From Desulfobulbaceae bacterium (GTDB lineage Bacteria > Desulfobacterota > Desulfobulbia > Desulfobulbales > Desulfocapsaceae): a DNA stretch of 64,000 nt. The stretch is taken from positions 16,824-80,823 of the forward strand of contig JAAELB010000339.1 of assembly GCA_024227155.1 (NCBI GenBank), read 5' to 3'. Both the position numbers and the translations under genes were made by a program. Shown one piece after another: positions 50,178 through 59,407 of this stretch (its first letter is position 1; every line of letters begins with the position of its first letter). The notes beneath the pieces were generated by a model. It searched no databases. It was not told the origin of the DNA and saw only the letters and a program-made list of their open reading frames with translations.

Positions 50178-52589
50178 ATGAATCAAGAGATTACTACCCA
50201 GATAAATTTCACAGAAATCACTGAACTTTTTCGAACAGCCCAGCAGGAAGATCGTAACTTCCTCTTTGAATACGAGGTTTATAATCTACTCGCCCGCTCT
50301 GGAGCTGAAACTCCGCCAAAATCTATCCTCATTCCGCGGGGCGCCCGTCCATCGGAAGAAGAGTTACTCGCCCTTCCAGGTGAAAAAGTAGTTTTAAAAA
50401 TTGTTTCTCCGACGATTATTCATAAAACAGAAGTACAAGGAGTTCGGATTGTAGAAAAAGATCCAAATAAAATACGATCCGCAATCCGAAGAATGCTCTA
50501 TGAGGTTCCCGAAAATTATGCTGGCTGGTGTCAGTCGAATCCTGATAACGTTGCGGAGCAGTATCGCGGCTTGACAGGAGAGGCCCTGATTACGGCAATC
50601 AGCCGAGACTTGCAGGGGGTACTGATGGTGGAGTTTATGCCACCTGATTCGGGAGCCTTTGGCAATGAGTTGATTGTGGGGTTAAGAAACACCCGTGAAT
50701 TCGGTATGATTATCAGTGCGGGGCTTGGTGGTACCGATACTGAACTCTATGCCAAAAGATTTCGCAAAGGTCAGGCCATTGTTGCTGCATCGTGTGAACT
50801 TATTGATGGAGAACGTTTTTTTGAACTTTTCAGAAAGACTATTTCCTATAAAAAGCTAGCGGGCCTTACCCGTGGCCAGCGCCGTATCGTATCAGACGAG
50901 CAGCTTATTGAGTGTTTCAGTTCTTTTATTGAGATGGGTCGTAGGTATTCTCTTGCTAATCCTGCTGCGCAATTTGTCATTGAGGAAATGGAGATCAACC
51001 CATACGCGTTCACAGATTTTCTGATGGTTCCTCTTGATGGTATGTGTAAGTTCTCATTGCCCGAGCGGTTGGATAACAAGAGGCCTGTTGCCAAGATCGA
51101 TAACCTGCTCCACCCTAAAGCCATTGGTTTGATAGGTGCTTCAGAAAAGCGCAAGAATTTCGGACGTATTATTCTCGATAATGTACTGGCAGAAGGATAT
51201 AACAAAGAAGACGTTATCCTAATCAAGCCAGGTGTGGATGCAATTGATGGTATCAAATGTGTTCCTGATCTTAAGTCTCTTCCGGTAAAACTTGACCTCT
51301 TTGTCGTAGCCATTGGAGCCGAGAATGTGCCAGCCCTCGTTGATGATATCGTCGAGCTTGATTGTGCCAACAGCGTCATGTTGATTCCCGGCGGCATGGG
51401 TGAGAATGAGGAGAGCAAGGAGAGAGCCGAACAGGTCATTGCCAGGATAAATGAGGTACACACCACTGAAGGTGGTGGGCCCGTTTTCCTCGGCGCAAAC
51501 TGTATGGGTGTTATTTCCCATCCAGGTAAATATGACACCTGGTTTATTCCGGAGGAAAAACTACCTAAAAACAGAGAGGTTGAACCCCACCGAGCTGCCC
51601 TTGTCAGCCAAAGTGGTGCATTTATGCTACACCGCTCCAGTCAGTGTCCGGAGCTGGCTCCCGCGTATCTGGTTTCCATGGGCAACCAGACGGATCTTAC
51701 CCTTGGCGATATGGTTAAGTACTTCAAAGATTCCGACGAGGTTGATGTCATTGCAGTCTATGCAGAAGGTTTTAATGATCTTGACGGGCTGGAATTTGCG
51801 AAAGCGGTGCGAGAAGCGGTTTTGTTGGGTAAAGAGGTGCTCTTTTATAAGGCCGGTCGTACTCCGGAGGGGCAAACTGCCACCAGTGGGCATACCGCCT
51901 CACTTGCAGGGGATTATATGGTATGTGAGAGCTGTATCCGCCAGGCCGGTGCCATTGTGGCCAGATCCTTTACTGAATTTCAAGATCTCTTTCTGCTCGC
52001 GGAAAATATCAACAACAAACAGATCAATGGCAATCGCCTGGCCGCACTTAGCGGGGCAGGTTTTGAGGCTGTCGGTATGGCGGACTCTATCCAGTCCGAT
52101 GACTTCCAGATGCAATTGGCAAGCTATTCAGAGACAACGAGAAGCAGAATTGCCAAAATACTAGAGAGTAAACGTCTGGATAAACTTGTCACCATTAGTA
52201 ATCCACTTGATATTAATCCGACAGCAGATGATGAGGCGCATGCAGAAATTGTACGAATACTGAGCCAGGATGGTGCAGTGGATGCAATCGTTGTTGGTCT
52301 GGATCCGTTGTCGCCCGCTATGCACACGCTGCTGGAAACCCAGGTTCCCGGATTTTCCATGGATGCTGAAAATGGGATTATCCCCCTGCTCTTTGAGACT
52401 GTAAATGAGAGTGATGTAGCGGTTATTGCAGTCGTTGATGGTGGAAGGCTTTATGACCCCTTTCGTGATGCGTTGTTGGCAAAGGGCATTCCGACGTTTC
52501 CGGTTTGTGACCGTGCCGTTGCTTCTCTGTCACTCTACATAGAAAGTAGAATTTACGCCGACAGTATAAGGGCTGGAGTTACGCAATAG
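50178..52589 (+). CDS. ADP-forming acyl-CoA synthetase (beta-alpha fusion)
   Basis: An 803-residue enzyme joining an N-terminal ATP-grasp (beta) domain (residues 20-290; VVLKIVSPTIIHKTEVQGV, EEMEINP) to a CoA-binding and ligase (alpha) part (310-800; AIGLIGASEKRKNFG, GANCMGVI, LVSQSGAFM). The phosphohistidine is expected in TSGHTASLAGDY. It converts acyl- or aryl-acetyl-CoA, ADP and phosphate to acid, CoA and ATP. With the IOR fusion before it, it makes an ATP-yielding aromatic amino-acid route. The ATG at 50178 is chosen because the open frame starts inside a MITE at 50058; no good ribosome-binding site is seen, so the exact start is uncertain. Domain order beta-alpha is the less common arrangement. 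Confidence 0.88.
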   Translation: MNQEITTQINFTEITELFRTAQQEDRNFLFEYEVYNLLARSGAETPPKSILIPRGARPSEEELLALPGEKVVLKIVSPTIIHKTEVQGVRIVEKDPNKIRSAIRRMLYEVPENYAGWCQSNPDNVAEQYRGLTGEALITAISRDLQGVLMVEFMPPDSGAFGNELIVGLRNTREFGMIISAGLGGTDTELYAKRFRKGQAIVAASCELIDGERFFELFRKTISYKKLAGLTRGQRRIVSDEQLIECFSSFIEMGRRYSLANPAAQFVIEEMEINPYAFTDFLMVPLDGMCKFSLPERLDNKRPVAKIDNLLHPKAIGLIGASEKRKNFGRIILDNVLAEGYNKEDVILIKPGVDAIDGIKCVPDLKSLPVKLDLFVVAIGAENVPALVDDIVELDCANSVMLIPGGMGENEESKERAEQVIARINEVHTTEGGGPVFLGANCMGVISHPGKYDTWFIPEEKLPKNREVEPHRAALVSQSGAFMLHRSSQCPELAPAYLVSMGNQTDLTLGDMVKYFKDSDEVDVIAVYAEGFNDLDGLEFAKAVREAVLLGKEVLFYKAGRTPEGQTATSGHTASLAGDYMVCESCIRQAGAIVARSFTEFQDLFLLAENINNKQINGNRLAALSGAGFEAVGMADSIQSDDFQMQLASYSETTRSRIAKILESKRLDKLVTISNPLDINPTADDEAHAEIVRILSQDGAVDAIVVGLDPLSPAMHTLLETQVPGFSMDAENGIIPLLFETVNESDVAVIAVVDGGRLYDPFRDALLAKGIPTFPVCDRAVASLSLYIESRIYADSIRAGVTQ

Positions 52590-52700
52590 TAGTCAATACA
52601 GGCTCCTTTGTTAATGTGTTGGAACCTGTTATTGTTGTAATGCAATTGCCTTTATCTCTTTGTGAACAACAGGGAGAGACAATGTAACAGGAGGTCAGTC

Positions 52701-53447
52701 GTGGGGTTATCAGCAAATCAAGATGGCAATGTTCAGGATGTCGTTAGTCGTGCTGCTGAGATAGTTGCACTGATTAAGAAAAAAATCACCTTCCAGGAAT
52801 ATTTACCCGGAGATGTGCTGCCCAAAGAAGAAACTCTAGCCCTTAAATTTTCCGTCAGCCGAGCGTGTATTCGTGAGTGTCTTGGTATTTTAAAAGCGCA
52901 AGGTTATCTGGAGTCACGTCGCGGTAAAAACGGTGGGACCTTCGTAAAAAATATCCTGGAATCAAATGAAATTGATAATCTCTATGGTGATCTGGTCTTA
53001 ATGGGACAGATGCAAATCCGGGATTTATTAAATGCTCGGCTACTGATAGAACCAGAGGCAGCAAGAGCAGCAGCGCTTAAAGCACAACCTGATGATATTG
53101 AATTATTAAATGATTGTGTTCAGCAGTGTAGAGATGCAAAGTCTGAAGATGATAGGATTGATAACCATATAAAGTTCCACAATGCCATTGGTCAAATAAG
53201 TAATAATCCATTTTATGCAATTTCAATTCGTAGCTTTATGAAATTCACGAAACTGTTCATGAAAGCTGTCGGAGAGCATAGCCCTCATATCCACGATTCA
53301 AAGGACCATGAACGAATACTCTACGCTATAAAAAGCAAAAACCCAGATTTAGCATACGAGAAAATGTACGTTCATAATTCTAAAACCAAAGAAAATATGA
53401 TGGTCTTGGAGAGAATGTTCAAAGATTCTAGAGAGCTGGGTAGATAG
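52701..53447 (+). CDS. GntR-family regulator, FadR/FCD subfamily
   Basis: A 248-residue regulator. An N-terminal GntR winged helix (LPKEETLALKFSVSRACIRECLGILKAQGYLES) is followed by an all-helical FCD ligand domain with the metal-binding histidines in NHIKFHNAIG and the C-terminal DHERILYAI and HNSK regions. GTG 52701 is preferred: AGGAGG stands six bases upstream. GntR/FCD proteins bind organic acids and usually repress adjacent catabolic operons; GTC-N-GAC sites in the IOR fusion promoter fit its expected operator. It is encoded 111 bases after the synthetase gene. Confidence 0.9.
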   Translation: MGLSANQDGNVQDVVSRAAEIVALIKKKITFQEYLPGDVLPKEETLALKFSVSRACIRECLGILKAQGYLESRRGKNGGTFVKNILESNEIDNLYGDLVLMGQMQIRDLLNARLLIEPEAARAAALKAQPDDIELLNDCVQQCRDAKSEDDRIDNHIKFHNAIGQISNNPFYAISIRSFMKFTKLFMKAVGEHSPHIHDSKDHERILYAIKSKNPDLAYEKMYVHNSKTKENMMVLERMFKDSRELGR

Positions 53448-53546
53448 TGTTCAATCTCGCAAAACGATAGTTGATATCTCATTTTTCCAGTCCCAAAGGG
53501 CCAACATCCGCATAATCAAGCAGCTTTCATACGAAGTCCAAAAACT

Positions 53547-53680
53547 TTAGTGGCTTACTCCTGAACTACTGTTGTAAAAAAACAAGAAACTCAGGAGCTC
53601 TTTATGAAATCGAGAGCTTGCTTTTACCGGCAAGGCACTTATCCAGTGATACTAAAAAAGTTACCGACTTGTCGGGTTAC
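53547..53680. repeat. TTAG-bounded palindromic repeat, copy e
   Basis: Starts TTAGTGGCTTACTCC and ends TGTCGGGTTAC. It matches copy d along its whole length (ACAAGAAACTCAG, TTTACCGGCAAGGCAC, TTATCCAG, AAAAAGTTACCGACTTGTCGGG). It lies downstream of the GntR gene and, like the other copies, in intergenic DNA. Confidence 0.75.
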
Positions 53681-53734
53681 AGACATCGTAAATGAGCTTT
53701 AATTTTGTCTCAAAAAATGGACTCTTTTATACCA

Positions 53735-53815
53735 CGTCATCCCGGCAGGTTTTTAGCCGGGATCCAGAAACATCACCATTGCTTGGATTCCGGCTAAAAG
53801 CCTGCCGGAATGACG
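53735..53815. repeat. GTCAT-type palindromic repeat (81 bp)
   Basis: CGTCATCCCGGCAGG-TTTTTAGCCGG and its inverse, GCTAAAAGCCTGCCGG-AATGACG, form a long near-perfect hairpin with inner arms GATCCA / TGGATT. This is a member of the widespread GTCATTCC-type intergenic repeats. It is 36 bases past the antitoxin gene on the minus strand. Confidence 0.75.
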
Positions 53816-53851
53816 AATCGAAATGTCCAATTTTTCTCTATATCACTGATG

Positions 53852-54142
53852 TTACGTGTTGAAAAAAGAGGGCAACATGCCAGACTTTACGAGGTCTGGG
53901 TTAGTTACTCGGCTTATAGTTTTGAAATGAGAGTTGCCACCAGGAGCTAGGAGCTTGTACAGACTTGCTCTGGTTACCCCAGCTTCTTTAGCCACTTTGG
54001 TCATACCATAAGCCCGTGCTGCGATACTTAGAGCGTGGACGTAATCGTTTTCATCCCCGGTGTCATCAACCTCTTTCAGAAACTCCTGTGTATCCTCTAA
54101 GGTTTCAAGATGCTCTGCTATATCAAATGATTTTGTTTTCAT
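53852..54142 (-). CDS. HigA-type antitoxin (TIGR02684-like), altered C-terminus
   Basis: A 96-residue protein matching addiction-module antidotes of the HI1420 type: SFDIAEHLETLEDTQEFLKEV, then ALSIAARAYGMTKVAKEAGVTRASLYKLLAPGGNSHFKT, a helix-turn-helix. The last twenty residues (SRVTNPDLVKSGMLPSFFNT) no longer resemble the family's usual ending, so the gene may be frameshifted at its end. In this family the antitoxin follows its toxin gene; here the toxin is a remnant (54138-54275). The antitoxin is therefore probably not needed, and its repressor role is uncertain. Confidence 0.7.
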   Translation of the reverse strand: MKTKSFDIAEHLETLEDTQEFLKEVDDTGDENDYVHALSIAARAYGMTKVAKEAGVTRASLYKLLAPGGNSHFKTISRVTNPDLVKSGMLPSFFNT

Positions 54143-54275
54143 GAGCTACCTTAACAATGTTAATGCCTTTTTTATGATCTCCAAAATTCCCATTTTCCAC
54201 TCTGGCAAGACGAGCAAGAAGCTTAATTTAAACAGATCTGTCCTTAACCTTGTCAAACCATTTACTAAATTCTAG
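54138..54275 (-). pseudogene. HigB/RelE-type toxin remnant
   Basis: On the minus strand the frame LEFSKWFDKVKDRSV-stop-IKLLARLARVENGNFGDHKKGINIVKVAHENK resembles the TIGR02683 toxin partner of the downstream antitoxin. A TAA (54228-54230) interrupts it, and the central beta-strand region that normally follows GDVK is deleted, joining the end helix directly. It runs into the antitoxin start, as expected for this operon type. Confidence 0.7.
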
Positions 54276-54958
54276 TCCCTACCTAATTTCGAAACCCATA
54301 GTTAAATGTATCCCTCGAGATACATTTTGTCAGTGTCAATTTTGCTGTCGAGGGGCCGGGCAAGGTACCAAATCGCCCAGGTTGGGCTATACGGTTTCAG
54401 GTTGATTTTAATAACCTCTGCGTTTTTTACAGTAATGCCGTTATAGCGCAACATAATTCTTGATAACCCCAAAGTCCCTCTACCGTTACTTCAGACAAAA
54501 AAGCTACTGAAATGCTGCTCTATTTATTTCAGGCGAACTGGATGTAAGATAGTTGATTTTAAAACGGTATGGCCCAACCGGAGTCACCAATCTTAGTTGA
54601 GATTCAGTTAGAATCTGGCAAGGCGCCTAACATCTCCGCAACCAGATGGCAAGACATTCCCGACAAAGATTTACAGGAAACACCTCTCGTTTGAGTCGGT
54701 GACAAAATTCATTACCTTCGATTTGGCAATGTTAACTTGAATGACAAGATTCAGATATTTTTTTCAAATAACAGTTTATTCTCCCTTCCCTTTCTCAAGG
54801 GGAGAAAAGGGGAAGGTGGAAAATGTTTTTAGGCGATTAAATCAGCCGATAATGAGCCCTATACGGCTTTGTCTCGTCGTAGAACTTGTAGTGCTAGGTA
54901 ATGCCCTGTAGTACGCGTCATCCGGAAGAACCCTAAGATAGTTTTTGGCAATACGCCC
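54276..54958. other. Intergenic region, no confident gene
   Basis: In this 683-bp stretch I find no recognisable gene. A minus-strand open frame of 50 residues (54302-54454, from MLRYNGITVKN) has no homology I know. A hairpin-like purine/pyrimidine stretch lies at about 54779-54820. Confidence 0.4.
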
Positions 54959-57730
54959 TTACTGTTTTTGAGTTCTTCTTAACTGTTTTCGAACAGGTAA
55001 CGTTTTGACACGTAGGCCGGTGGCATCGTAAATCGCATTTGTAATTGCCGGCGCTATTGACAAAATCCCGATCTCGGCGAGTCCCTTTGACCCAAACGGT
55101 CCGCTATTTTCATGATTTTCGACAAAAATCACCTCCAGCTTACCAGGAGTCATAGAAATCCTTGGGATACGGCATTTACCCAAAGTATCTGTCTTTATGT
55201 ACCCTTGGTCAACGACAAATTCTTCAGTCAACGCATGCCCCATTCCCATAATTGCAGCTCCCTCAATCTGGGTTCGGGCTGCCTCAGGATTAAGCACTTT
55301 CCCCCCATCCACGGCAACATAAACCTTTTTAACCTCTACCTGTCCCGATTCTTCATTTACAGCGACAGCCACAGCAGTCGTACAGTAGGTTATGGCGTGA
55401 TAGACCTTATAGTCAGTAGGATCGATAGAGCAACCTTCATTCGCATCAGGCAAATATTCATAGGTTTTCGGAAGCGCTATATACTCCTCTACTGTCAATT
55501 GGCGATCGACTGCCGATGCCAGGGCTTTTAAATTCAGTAGTTTTTTAAGACCTTCTATTTCGATAATGTTGCCGTCAATTAAATCTAAATCCGCTTCATT
55601 TCTACCTAGTAACAATGCACTTTCGGAAATCAGAAGATTTCGCATTTTGTTGCTCGCCTCATGGGCTGCAGACCCAAACACATACAGCCCTCGTTGCGCA
55701 CTTACTCCTATGCCCTCTGGAACAACTCCGGTATCCCCAGCCACTATATCAACATCGTCGATGATGACACCCACAGCCTGAGAGACAATTTGACTAAGGG
55801 CTGTGTTAGTCCCTTGCCCCATTTCCGTGCAAGCAGTTTTTAACAGAATCTTGCCATTTTCAAGTAACTCAAGCCTTGCCCCACCATTTTCATCGTATCC
55901 TGATCCAACAGCGACACTTCGCCAGCCACTGGCCACGCCAATTCCGATATTTTCTCCACTCTCCTTAAACCGGATAAGATCGTCTCTCACAACAGGCTTC
56001 AGAGCTTCCAGGGTTTCTTTGTAGGCTATCCCCCCAGTTAGAATTTCTCCAACTGCAGTGGTTCGTCCAACATCTAAAGCATTCCTTTCTCGCAACAATA
56101 TCGGATCGATTTTTAGCTTGCGGCTTAAAATATCCATTGCTGATTCTGCAGCAAATTGTGTCTGGTAAGAACCATAGCCCCTCATAGCTCCCGCAACCGG
56201 GTTATTTGTAAATACAGTCTGTGCCTTTATACTCAAATTTGGTATTTGATATGGTCCTGTACTGAAAGCGGCACTCAACATCATTACCTTTTCACTCCAC
56301 GGTGAATAGGCGCCCGCATCGGTAACAAATTTAACATCCATGCCTAACAGCTCACCATCTTTATTGGCGGCTAATCTATATTTCATATCGAAGCCGTGCC
56401 GTTTTGTAGAACTACGAATTGATTCCTTCCGGCTGAGGACAAGTTTAGTCGGACAGCCAGTAATAAGAGTTGCCAGTGCAGTAAGGGGAACCGTAATACA
56501 CAAATCACATTTCCCACCAAAAGCACCACCTATAGGCAAATGACGGACGACAACCTCTTCAGGACTCAGCGCAAGAATAGGTGCCAATTGACCAAGATCG
56601 ACAAAAGGATTCTGGGTTCCATTGTAAATGATAACCTTGCTGTCGCCCTCACCCGGTATTGCTACGGCACCCTCTGGCTCAAGATACCCATGCTCAATAG
56701 GAGGAGTAAAAAATGACTCCTCTATGACAATTTCTGCACTCTCGAACGCCGCATCCAGGTCACCCCGCTCGACAGAAATATTACCAAGAGCATTACCATT
56801 TTCATGCACTTTGGGAGCATTTGGTGCCAGCGCCTCCTCTGGAGAAAATACCGCTGGTAATTCTTTATAAACGACCTTTACAGCATTGGCAGCCCTTTCA
56901 GCGGTTACAAGATCTTCGGCAAAGACAGCAACCACCGGTTCTCCGATAAATCTGATCTTTCTTTCGGCCAAGATCGGCTGATCTTTCGTCTCGATACCGA
57001 ATACATTCACACCCGGGATGTCTTCTGCGGTAAGAACCAGTCGGACACCAGGCATATTCCTGGCTTCTTCAATATCGATTGAAACGATTTCTGCGTGGGG
57101 AAACTCACCCCATACAATCTTTCCATGTAGCATTTCACTGAAATTCAAATCGGCATGAAATTTTGTTTCACCTTTTGCTTTCTCTATTACGTCAATTCTT
57201 CGTGAGGATCTTCCCACTATTTCATTTTTCTCATATTTGCTCTCAGGAATGAAAGGTTGTAATTTTTCGCCCCTTAATACTGCTGCAGCTCTTTTGGTCG
57301 CTTCAAGAACCCGACTATACGTGCCGCAACGGCATAAATTTATTTTTAATGCATTAAAAATTTCTGCCTCAGACGGATTGTGGTTTTTCTCAAGCAGGGC
57401 ATAAACGGCCATAATCAAAGCAGGGGTACAAAAACCGCATTGGATCGCACCACATTCCACAAAAGCGGCCTGAACAGGGTGTAAATGTTCTTTTGCGGCC
57501 AGGCCTTCGATGGTGGTGATTTTTTTGTCAGCGAGTTGTGTAAGCTTGACACGGCACGACCTTACAGCCTTTCCTTCTATAACAACAGTACAGCCACCAC
57601 AGGTACTATCGTCACATCCACATTTCGTTCCCGTTAAATCAAGGCCATCCCTCAGGTAATCCAAAAGGCGTACATCTAATTGATCGCTTTCGACAATCTG
57701 TTTCTGTTCATTTACCCAAAATGTAGTCAT
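54959..57730 (-). CDS. Mop-type molybdenum hydroxylase (xanthine oxidase family)
   Basis: A 923-residue fused hydroxylase with two [2Fe-2S] domains and a molybdopterin domain, without an FAD domain, like the Desulfovibrio aldehyde oxidoreductase (907 residues). Cluster ligands are seen in GTKCGCDDSTCGGCTV and CGAIQCGFCTPALI...LCRCGTY. The molybdenum domain begins near 175 (GETKFHADLNFSEMLHGK) and contains GGAFGGKCDL, AMRGYGSYQTQFAAESAMD and the catalytic glutamate in FGSKGLAEIG. It hydroxylates an aldehyde or N-heterocycle using water. A TRAP transporter and a TetR regulator are adjacent, so the substrate is probably an imported organic compound. AGAGGAAT precedes the ATG. Confidence 0.92.
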   Translation of the reverse strand: MTTFWVNEQKQIVESDQLDVRLLDYLRDGLDLTGTKCGCDDSTCGGCTVVIEGKAVRSCRVKLTQLADKKITTIEGLAAKEHLHPVQAAFVECGAIQCGFCTPALIMAVYALLEKNHNPSEAEIFNALKINLCRCGTYSRVLEATKRAAAVLRGEKLQPFIPESKYEKNEIVGRSSRRIDVIEKAKGETKFHADLNFSEMLHGKIVWGEFPHAEIVSIDIEEARNMPGVRLVLTAEDIPGVNVFGIETKDQPILAERKIRFIGEPVVAVFAEDLVTAERAANAVKVVYKELPAVFSPEEALAPNAPKVHENGNALGNISVERGDLDAAFESAEIVIEESFFTPPIEHGYLEPEGAVAIPGEGDSKVIIYNGTQNPFVDLGQLAPILALSPEEVVVRHLPIGGAFGGKCDLCITVPLTALATLITGCPTKLVLSRKESIRSSTKRHGFDMKYRLAANKDGELLGMDVKFVTDAGAYSPWSEKVMMLSAAFSTGPYQIPNLSIKAQTVFTNNPVAGAMRGYGSYQTQFAAESAMDILSRKLKIDPILLRERNALDVGRTTAVGEILTGGIAYKETLEALKPVVRDDLIRFKESGENIGIGVASGWRSVAVGSGYDENGGARLELLENGKILLKTACTEMGQGTNTALSQIVSQAVGVIIDDVDIVAGDTGVVPEGIGVSAQRGLYVFGSAAHEASNKMRNLLISESALLLGRNEADLDLIDGNIIEIEGLKKLLNLKALASAVDRQLTVEEYIALPKTYEYLPDANEGCSIDPTDYKVYHAITYCTTAVAVAVNEESGQVEVKKVYVAVDGGKVLNPEAARTQIEGAAIMGMGHALTEEFVVDQGYIKTDTLGKCRIPRISMTPGKLEVIFVENHENSGPFGSKGLAEIGILSIAPAITNAIYDATGLRVKTLPVRKQLRRTQKQ

Positions 57731-58078
57731 ATTATCTATTCCTCTGCTGAGAGCTTATCGGACTTAACCTGCGGCAACGAATCATGACCGGTGGCTCTGA
57801 GTAATTGATGTTGGTCTACAATTGTGACATCAATTTTAAACTCAGGCGGCCCTTAGTTCGCTTGGCACAAGATCGCAACAACCCGCTGGTTTTTGTCTAT
57901 GTTTCGGTCTGGTCTGGCTTATCTTAGGTGATGTTTCTGCAAGGCTTCGCTATGCAATAACAAGTTTTTAGATCAAGGCATCTTTACTCATCGGATGTCG
58001 CTGTATTTTTTGGTATGATTTGTTTTTCAAATCTTAAACTCATTATTGATTCACTAACTGCGGTGATTCATTTATTCG
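57731..58078. other. Intergenic region, no gene
   Basis: A 348-bp gap between the dctM and hydroxylase genes, both on the minus strand. A hairpin AATTGATGT (57803-57811) with ACATCAATT (57827-57835) may be a weak terminator for dctM. Nothing else is recognised. Confidence 0.4.
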
Positions 58079-59371
58079 TTAGTACATGACCCCGGGAAGC
58101 CAGAGGGCAAGTTGGGGGAAAATGGTTAATAGAAAAATCATAAGAAATAACGGGATAAAAAATGGAAGCGTACTACGGACAATGGCTGAAATACTTTTTC
58201 CCGTGACACCTTGAAGAACAAAAAGGTTTAATCCAAATGGGGGGGTCAACAAACCAATCTCTGCAACCACAACATACACAACACCAAACCAGATGGGGCT
58301 AAAACCGAGCTCACCTACAACCGGTGATATAAAAGGCAGGGTTAAAACCATCATAGAAAGGGAATCAAAAAAGAATCCTAAAATAATATACATCAAAAAA
58401 ATCACAGTTATGGTTGTATATTTTCCACCAGGTAAACTCAAAAAGATGCCTGACGCCATATCAATGAGTCCTGTATATTGAAAGACTTGGCCCAAAACCC
58501 GTGCACTGATGAGAAGAAAGGCCACCATAGCGGTTATGTTCACTGCTGTTTTAAGGCTGTCAACAAATGCTTTGAAAGTCATTTGCCTATAGATCACAGC
58601 CAGCACAACACTTAAGATTGCTCCCGCTGCTGCTGCCTCAGTAGGGGTCATTGCTCCACCAAAAATTGCCCCTAAAATTATAAAAATTAAAATGAGGTAG
58701 GGGAAAATATCCTTGAGTGATGCCAGACGTTCCTTTAAAGAGTAATTGATAGATTTAGGTGCCAGTGAAGGATTGAGTTTTACACGAATGATAATAGTGA
58801 GCATGAAAAGGCAGGTTAGCATGAATCCGGGAATCATTCCGGCTGCAAATAACCGTGCCACCGAAACATTTTCCCACCCTCCATAGATAATCAAAATTAA
58901 GCTGGGGGGAACAAGAACAGCCAAAGTACCACCTGCCACTAAAGTTCCTAAAGAAAGATCATCCATATAGCCTAGTTCTTTCATGTTTGGATAACAGGTT
59001 TTTCCAAACAGAGCAGTGGCAGCAACACTTGATCCTGACATTGCGCCAAAAACTGCATTGGCCGCGATCACAGAGTGTCCTATCCCTCCAGGAAGTCCGC
59101 TTACAAGTTTATCAATCGCTGTAAATAATGATTTAACCACTCCTGTGTTGAAAAAAATAGCCCCCATGAAAACAAACAGAGGAACAGCTGTAAGTGTAAA
59201 TGAATTCATGACTTCAAATGCAGCTGATGCAAGTTGATCAATTGGTTTGTCGACTACAAATATGAGTGCAAATGCTGAAGTCATTCCCATTGCGATAGCG
59301 ATTTCCATACCCGCTATCATGAAGCCAAACATGATAATAACGATTAACAATACAATTAGTGTGGTACTCAT
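58079..59371 (-). CDS. TRAP transporter large permease (DctM family), second locus
   Basis: A 430-residue DctM permease of normal length with about twelve membrane helices: VVDKPIDQLASAAFEVMNSFTL, SGSSVAATALFGKTCYP, and AMTPTEAAAAGA. The start at 59371 has GAAAGGAT before it; the longer frame to 59407 begins right at the dctQ stop and includes no better site. It is transcribed after dctP and dctQ on the minus strand and precedes the hydroxylase gene. It shows only family-level similarity to the 0.6-kb DctM, so the two transporters are not recent copies. Confidence 0.93.
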   Translation of the reverse strand: MSTTLIVLLIVIIMFGFMIAGMEIAIAMGMTSAFALIFVVDKPIDQLASAAFEVMNSFTLTAVPLFVFMGAIFFNTGVVKSLFTAIDKLVSGLPGGIGHSVIAANAVFGAMSGSSVAATALFGKTCYPNMKELGYMDDLSLGTLVAGGTLAVLVPPSLILIIYGGWENVSVARLFAAGMIPGFMLTCLFMLTIIIRVKLNPSLAPKSINYSLKERLASLKDIFPYLILIFIILGAIFGGAMTPTEAAAAGAILSVVLAVIYRQMTFKAFVDSLKTAVNITAMVAFLLISARVLGQVFQYTGLIDMASGIFLSLPGGKYTTITVIFLMYIILGFFFDSLSMMVLTLPFISPVVGELGFSPIWFGVVYVVVAEIGLLTPPFGLNLFVLQGVTGKSISAIVRSTLPFFIPLFLMIFLLTIFPQLALWLPGVMY

Positions 59372-59407
59372 ATTATATCCTTTCCGCGTATCTGATAATT
59401 CCAACAA

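Noticed and set aside
50846-51538. 230-codon minus-strand open frame
   Set aside because: It is antisense to the acyl-CoA synthetase gene, has low-complexity Ser-rich translation and no start site; a shadow of the real gene.
51451-52164. 237-codon plus-strand open frame
   Set aside because: Out-of-frame shadow inside the acyl-CoA synthetase gene; composition rich in Arg, Trp and Pro typical of a non-coding frame.
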